A DNA stretch of 9,980 nt, from contig WOZB01000239.1 in NCBI GenBank assembly GCA_011620445.1, positions 1-9,980 of the forward strand, written 5' to 3'. The notes under the pieces are model-generated. The model saw only the letters and a program-made list of their open reading frames with translations. It was not told the origin of the DNA and did not search any database. The stretch comes from Anaerolineaceae bacterium (GTDB taxonomy: Bacteria; Chloroflexota; Anaerolineae; Anaerolineales; Anaerolineaceae). A program made the translations under genes and the position numbers. Position 1 is the stretch's first letter. Each line of letters opens with the position of its first letter. Shown piece by piece: positions 6,183 through 9,980 of this stretch.

Positions 6183-8021
6183 TCAAGCAGCTCCGTCAGC
6201 TTTGTTCAGCTCAAGGCTGGCGAATGGATCCATCTCACTCTCAAGGTCGTGACGGAACTGCTGGGTGTAGAGCCTGTAGTAATGGCCCTTGAGCTTCATA
6301 AGGGCATCGTGGTTGCCTGCTTCGGTTATGCGCCCGTCATCTATAACAAAAATCTGATCGGCACCTTTGATGGTTGATAAACGATGGGCGATGATAAAGC
6401 TGGTGCGTCCGGTCATCAGGCGGTGCATGCCTTTTTGAATGAGTGCTTCTGTAAGCGTGTCAACAGAGCTGGTAGCTTCGTCCATAATAAAAATATCGGG
6501 ATCTGCAAGCAGTGCCCGCGCGATGCTGATGAGTTGTTTCTGGCCAACTGAGAGCAGGTTGCCGCCTTCACCGACATTTTGGTTATAACCTTTTTGGAAG
6601 GACATGATGAATTCGTGGGCTCCAGCCAATTTAGCCGCCTCCTGCACCTGTTCATCAGTGGCTTCCAGCTTACCGTAGCGGATATTTTCCATAACGGTAC
6701 CAGAAAAGAGATGAGGAGTCTGCAGAACGACACCAATCCGGGATTGGATATCCTCAAGTCTATAGTCAAGGTAATTAATTCCGCCAATCAAAATCTCGCC
6801 TGAGGTAGGTTCGTAGAAACGGCATAGCAAATTCACGATGGTCGTTTTGCCGCCACCTGTTGAACCGACAAGGGCGATATTCTGCCCTTGTGGGATCTTG
6901 AAACTGAGGTCTTTGATAACCTGGGCATCATCATCTTCGTAGTGGAATGAAACATGGTTAAAGACCACCTCGCCGCGCATTGAGTCGATCGAGATGGTTG
7001 CCTCCCGATCGGAAATAGCAGGTTGAGTGTCGAGCAGACTGAAGATGCGCTCAGAGGAGGCCAGCGCGTTCTGCATTTCAGCGTAAACGCGGGCAATGTC
7101 CTGTATTGGCCACAGAATCATCATGATAAAGGAGATAAACGCCTGCAGGCTACCGATGCTGATGAACGAAGTGTTCACCATGTTCCCACCGGACCAAAGT
7201 ACAAAGCCCAATGTGAAGGCACTGATAGTTTGGATTGTAGGCATGAATAGCGCTGAAAGGTAGGCAGCACGGTAACTGGACTTGAACATGTTCGTCGAGA
7301 GAACCTTGAAGTTGTCCAGGTTCTTTTCCTCACGCCGCAGGGCTTTTACAATGCGCACACCGGTAATATTCTCGTTCATATTTGCTGTCATCAGTGAGTT
7401 TGCCTTGCGAGACAGGCGATAATGGTGGTAGATGCGCTTGCGGAACTTAATGGCAATGTAGAGCATAATCGGAAGCGAAGCAATCACTATCAAGGCCAAT
7501 CTCCACTCAATAAGGAGCATGAAGATGGCTGCAGTGATAATATTCATTGCAGCCGAAGTGACATCAATGATGCCCCAGGTGAGCAAGTCGCCCATTTTTT
7601 CGGAATCCGATGTAACACGTGACATGATCCAGCCAAGTGGAGTTTTGCTGTAGTAAGAGAGCGAAAGCTTCTGCAGATGGTAAAACATCATCTTGCGCAG
7701 ATCGTAGCGAATGCGTTCACCTTGTAAGCCCACCAAATAAACAAATCCAAAAACGAATATGGCCTGGGCAATAATGATGATGCCATAGTAAATGTACATC
7801 TGCGATAGAATGGCGCGGTTATTACCCAAAATGGCCTCGTCAATAATAGTCCGCTGGATGAGTGTATAGAAAGAATCAGTAATGGCGACCAGGGCAATGC
7901 TAACCATGGCAGCCAACATGGTCTTCCAATGTGGTTTGAGTACGCCATATAAGCGACTAAAAACCGCTTTGGTGTTTGAAACGTTATCGCTTAATTCTTC
8001 TTCATCATAAGTTTGAGACAC
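6183..8021 (-). CDS. Heterodimeric ABC exporter subunit with canonical Walker B and degenerate signature
   Basis: Half-transporter of 612 aa: six membrane helices within about residues 33-310, then an ATPase domain (about 350-585). Walker A GSTGGGKT (386-393), Q-loop Gln434 (VVLQTPHLF), Walker B IFIMDE with catalytic Glu515, and switch His546 are all present. The signature reads LSVGQ (490-494) instead of LSGGQ. With the neighbour's defect this marks a TM287/TM288- or BmrCD-type heterodimer, in which this subunit supplies the working Walker A/B of the active site and the weak signature of the inactive one. The frame is open to 8129, but the upstream part only shadows the previous gene. GTG 8021 is chosen because GAGGAG at 8029-8034 lies 7 nt before it and homology begins soon after. 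It overlaps the upstream gene by 17 nt. Substrate unknown: drugs, lipids or peptides are all exported by this family. Confidence 0.93.
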   Translation of the reverse strand: MSQTYDEEELSDNVSNTKAVFSRLYGVLKPHWKTMLAAMVSIALVAITDSFYTLIQRTIIDEAILGNNRAILSQMYIYYGIIIIAQAIFVFGFVYLVGLQGERIRYDLRKMMFYHLQKLSLSYYSKTPLGWIMSRVTSDSEKMGDLLTWGIIDVTSAAMNIITAAIFMLLIEWRLALIVIASLPIMLYIAIKFRKRIYHHYRLSRKANSLMTANMNENITGVRIVKALRREEKNLDNFKVLSTNMFKSSYRAAYLSALFMPTIQTISAFTLGFVLWSGGNMVNTSFISIGSLQAFISFIMMILWPIQDIARVYAEMQNALASSERIFSLLDTQPAISDREATISIDSMRGEVVFNHVSFHYEDDDAQVIKDLSFKIPQGQNIALVGSTGGGKTTIVNLLCRFYEPTSGEILIGGINYLDYRLEDIQSRIGVVLQTPHLFSGTVMENIRYGKLEATDEQVQEAAKLAGAHEFIMSFQKGYNQNVGEGGNLLSVGQKQLISIARALLADPDIFIMDEATSSVDTLTEALIQKGMHRLMTGRTSFIIAHRLSTIKGADQIFVIDDGRITEAGNHDALMKLKGHYYRLYTQQFRHDLESEMDPFASLELNKADGAA

Positions 8022-9828
8022 TGTTGATCTCCTCTTGCACAGCGCTGTCAATACGCGTCTGGATATCGTAAATTTCACGGTAAATGCCGGTTTCCTTGAG
8101 CAGATTATCGTGTGTACCACTCTGCACAATTTGACCTTTATCGAAGACCAGGATCAAGTCAGCGCTCATGATGCTTTGGATGCGGTGAGCGATGATAAAT
8201 GTGGTGCGTTCCTGCATCAGGTTTTCGAGGGCGGCGCGGATCTGGGCTTCGGTCTCCATGTCAACAGAAGATGTGGAGTCATCCAGGATGAGCACACGCG
8301 GGTTGATGAGCAGGGTGCGCGCTATAGCCACGCGTTGTTTCTGGCCGCCTGAAAGCGTGACTCCGCGTTCACCCACAAATGTATCATAACCCTTGCTGAA
8401 GCTCTTTATGACGTCATCGATGGCTGCTTCAGCTGCCGCCATTTCAATTTCAGCCTGGGTAACTTCGCGGTGAACGCCATACGTGATGTTATCGCGGATG
8501 GAACACGAGAAGAGGAAGGGTTCCTGTTCAATAATCCCGATTTGCGAGCGCAGGCAATCGCGCGAGTACTTCCGCAGGTCATGACCATCCAGCAGTATTT
8601 GCCCGGAACTAACGTCGTAGAAACGCGGCAGAAGGTTGACAAGCGAAGTCTTGCCGGAACCCGTAGAGCCCAACAAGGCAATCACCTGTCCGGCTTTACA
8701 CTCGAAAGAAACATCGTTGAGCACAGGATGACCTTTCTCGTACTCAAAGCTGACATGATCAAAACTGATGTCACCCCTTAGCTGGATGCAAGCCGGAAGC
8801 TCAGTCGAAACCAGGTCTTCCTCGTCTTCTTTGATAATGTCAGTGATGCGTTTAAATGAGACTGTTGCGCGTGAAGTATCCACGATGAGGCGTCCCAGGT
8901 TACGGATTGGCCAGATAAGCCAGGTGAGTAAACCCAGGAATGCCACAAATTGACCCAAGGTAAGCAGGCCGTCCATGACCATGGTGGCGGCCAGGAAGCC
9001 GCTGGCGAGCATCTGAGCACCGCAGATAAGGTCGGAGGTAGGCCAAAAAAAGGAGTGCATGATATTGAGCTTTCGGCCGCGTTTTAGTTTTTCAAGGTTG
9101 TTATCGTCGAACTTGTTGATTTCATAATCCTGGCGGGCGAAAGCTTTGACCACACGCACACCGCTGAGGTTTTCCTGTAGGTTTGTTGTGAGTACAGCTT
9201 CTTGTTCTTGATAGGCAGAATAAGCCTTGGAGATGGAACGGAAGAAGAAGATCGAGACCGCCAGAATCACTGGCAAAATAATGATCGAAATCCAGGCCAA
9301 ACGGGCATTCATGTTGTAAATGGCCAAAAAATTGATGATAAAGATCAGGACAATACGGCCGATACCAATTGCTTGATCGGCAAAAAACCGGCGCAAGGTG
9401 TCTACATCAGAAGTGGCACGTTCAAGCAAATCACCTGTTTTGGATTCTGAGTGGTAAGCGTAAGACAGACGCTGGATATGGTTAAAAAGGTAGTCGCGCA
9501 TGCGACGGGTACTGCCTTCCGCGGTCTGCGCTGAAAGTTTGCCAGACATGAATGATGATGAAGCCTGGAGGATGATAATCCCCAGGTAGGCCAGGATGGC
9601 AAGGAGAAGTTTTTCACCGAACTGCTTCTTGATGAGGATTTCATCAATGAAGTAAGCCAGGAAGAGGTTCATTCCCGTGCGGGCAAGGGCTCCGAGCGCG
9701 GCGAAGAAAGTGGCTCCGACGTAGTGCCAGTGCCAGCCGGTGATCATGCGCCAAAAATTCTGCAGCTGGTGAGGTCCAGTTACTTTGCGAAGGTCATATA
9801 CTGGGTAAGAAAATTTGTTATTAGGCAT
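8005..9828 (-). CDS. Heterodimeric ABC exporter subunit with degenerate catalytic Asp
   Basis: Half-transporter of 607 aa, first gene of the minus-strand operon. Membrane helices fall at about 37-60, 72-95, 152-172, 176-197, 262-284 and 289-308; the ATPase domain spans about 350-590. It has Walker A GSTGSGKT (387-394), Q-loop Gln435 (IIEQEPFLF), canonical signature LSGGQ (492-496) and switch His548. After Walker B the catalytic Glu is Asp517 (VLILDDSTSSVD), the change that marks the non-hydrolysing site of TM287 and BmrC. It would pair with the next subunit: its good LSGGQ completes the active site, and its Asp faces that subunit's LSVGQ. Together they should pump an unknown compound out of the cell. 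The ATG at 9828 has no strong SD. The gene ends inside the start of the next one (17-nt overlap). A sigma70-type promoter lies 53-80 bp upstream. Confidence 0.94.
   Translation of the reverse strand: MPNNKFSYPVYDLRKVTGPHQLQNFWRMITGWHWHYVGATFFAALGALARTGMNLFLAYFIDEILIKKQFGEKLLLAILAYLGIIILQASSSFMSGKLSAQTAEGSTRRMRDYLFNHIQRLSYAYHSESKTGDLLERATSDVDTLRRFFADQAIGIGRIVLIFIINFLAIYNMNARLAWISIIILPVILAVSIFFFRSISKAYSAYQEQEAVLTTNLQENLSGVRVVKAFARQDYEINKFDDNNLEKLKRGRKLNIMHSFFWPTSDLICGAQMLASGFLAATMVMDGLLTLGQFVAFLGLLTWLIWPIRNLGRLIVDTSRATVSFKRITDIIKEDEEDLVSTELPACIQLRGDISFDHVSFEYEKGHPVLNDVSFECKAGQVIALLGSTGSGKTSLVNLLPRFYDVSSGQILLDGHDLRKYSRDCLRSQIGIIEQEPFLFSCSIRDNITYGVHREVTQAEIEMAAAEAAIDDVIKSFSKGYDTFVGERGVTLSGGQKQRVAIARTLLINPRVLILDDSTSSVDMETEAQIRAALENLMQERTTFIIAHRIQSIMSADLILVFDKGQIVQSGTHDNLLKETGIYREIYDIQTRIDSAVQEEINSVSNL
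8029..8034 (-). promoter_or_regulatory. Shine-Dalgarno (GAGGAG) that decides the GTG start of the second exporter subunit
   Basis: GAGGAG on the minus strand lies within the last codons of the first exporter subunit, 7 nt before GTG 8021. No ATG is available in this frame until well inside the conserved transmembrane region, so this site fixes the start and ties synthesis of the two subunits together, as expected for a 1:1 heterodimer. Confidence 0.75.
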
Positions 9829-9880
9829 AGTAGTCCGATTGATTGGCAGGCTTGATTCGAGATGATGAAATACAACAGGG

Positions 9881-9908
9881 ATTCTAATAGACGACTGATG
9901 AAGGTCAA
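9881..9908 (-). promoter_or_regulatory. Sigma70-type promoter of the ABC exporter / MNIO-like operon
   Basis: On the minus strand, TTGACC (9908-9903; 5 of 6 matches to the -35 consensus) is followed by a 16-bp spacer and TAGAAT (9886-9881; 5 of 6 matches to the -10). The region upstream is AT-rich, like an UP element. Transcription would start near 9874, giving a leader of about 46 nt before ATG 9828. No operator-like repeat is evident around it. Confidence 0.55.
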
Positions 9909-9980
9909 TCAGGTTGAAGAAGCAGGATATTTACGCTTATTTAATCATGCTAAAGATTTTACTTGTTTTAAGGAAAAAAT

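Noticed and set aside
8022..8129. Longer start for the second exporter subunit
   Set aside because: The extra 36 residues are a frame shadow of the first subunit's end; GTG 8021 has a well-placed GAGGAG.
9862..9980. Divergent + strand ORF open to the window edge (39 codons, starting ATG ATG)
   Set aside because: It is too short to judge, has no clear ribosome-binding site or recognised motif, and runs over the opposite-strand exporter promoter; chance is adequate. The next few hundred bases to the right would settle it.

Overview
The window looks like ordinary chromosomal DNA from a bacterium of moderate GC content with clear Shine-Dalgarno usage. The protein styles suggest an environmental Chloroflexota (Anaerolineae-like) genome: a Bacteroidetes/Chloroflexi-type siderophore/heme ABC system, an NRAMP-related Mg transporter beside a soluble MgtE-type sensor, and TM287/288-like ABC exporters. 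This assignment is an inference, not a proof. No tRNA, rRNA, CRISPR array, insertion sequence or phage gene was seen, and no stretch longer than 300 bases lacks a gene.

Left part (1-2615, + strand): the end of an iron-complex/heme/cobalamin-type ABC importer operon. It holds the C-terminal part of the substrate-binding protein, a FecCD-type permease and a FecE/BtuD-type ATPase with an extra C-terminal domain. The genes are tightly packed (4-nt gap, then an ATGA overlap). The ATPase gene runs 38 bp into the 3' end of the convergent metal-transporter gene.

Middle part (2578 to about 5320, - strand): a two-gene magnesium module. The upstream gene encodes a soluble PRC-barrel + MgtE_N + CBS-pair protein, in effect the Mg sensor of MgtE without its channel. 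The downstream gene encodes an SLC11/NRAMP-family carrier whose metal-site motifs depart from transition-metal NRAMPs in the way expected of NRAMP-related Mg transporters (NRMT). The sensor's stop codon is part of the carrier's Shine-Dalgarno sequence. Upstream lies a leader with a perfect TATAAT box, a candidate 35-codon ORF rich in Pro and acidic residues, and small mutually exclusive hairpins around that ORF's stop codon. It resembles, by analogy only, the MgtL-type Mg-responsive leader peptides of enterobacteria.

Right part (5389-9980, - strand): a three-gene operon with overlapping or nearly touching genes, read from a good sigma70-type promoter at 9881-9908. It encodes two ABC exporter half-transporters that form an asymmetric heterodimer. 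One has Asp in place of the catalytic Glu and the other has a non-canonical LSVGQ signature, so the two defects fall in the same ATP site. The third gene encodes a TIM-barrel protein resembling the DUF692/MNIO family of metal-dependent peptide-modifying oxidases. An MNIO-like gene coupled to an exporter, with a small ORF just downstream, is the least explained combination in the window.
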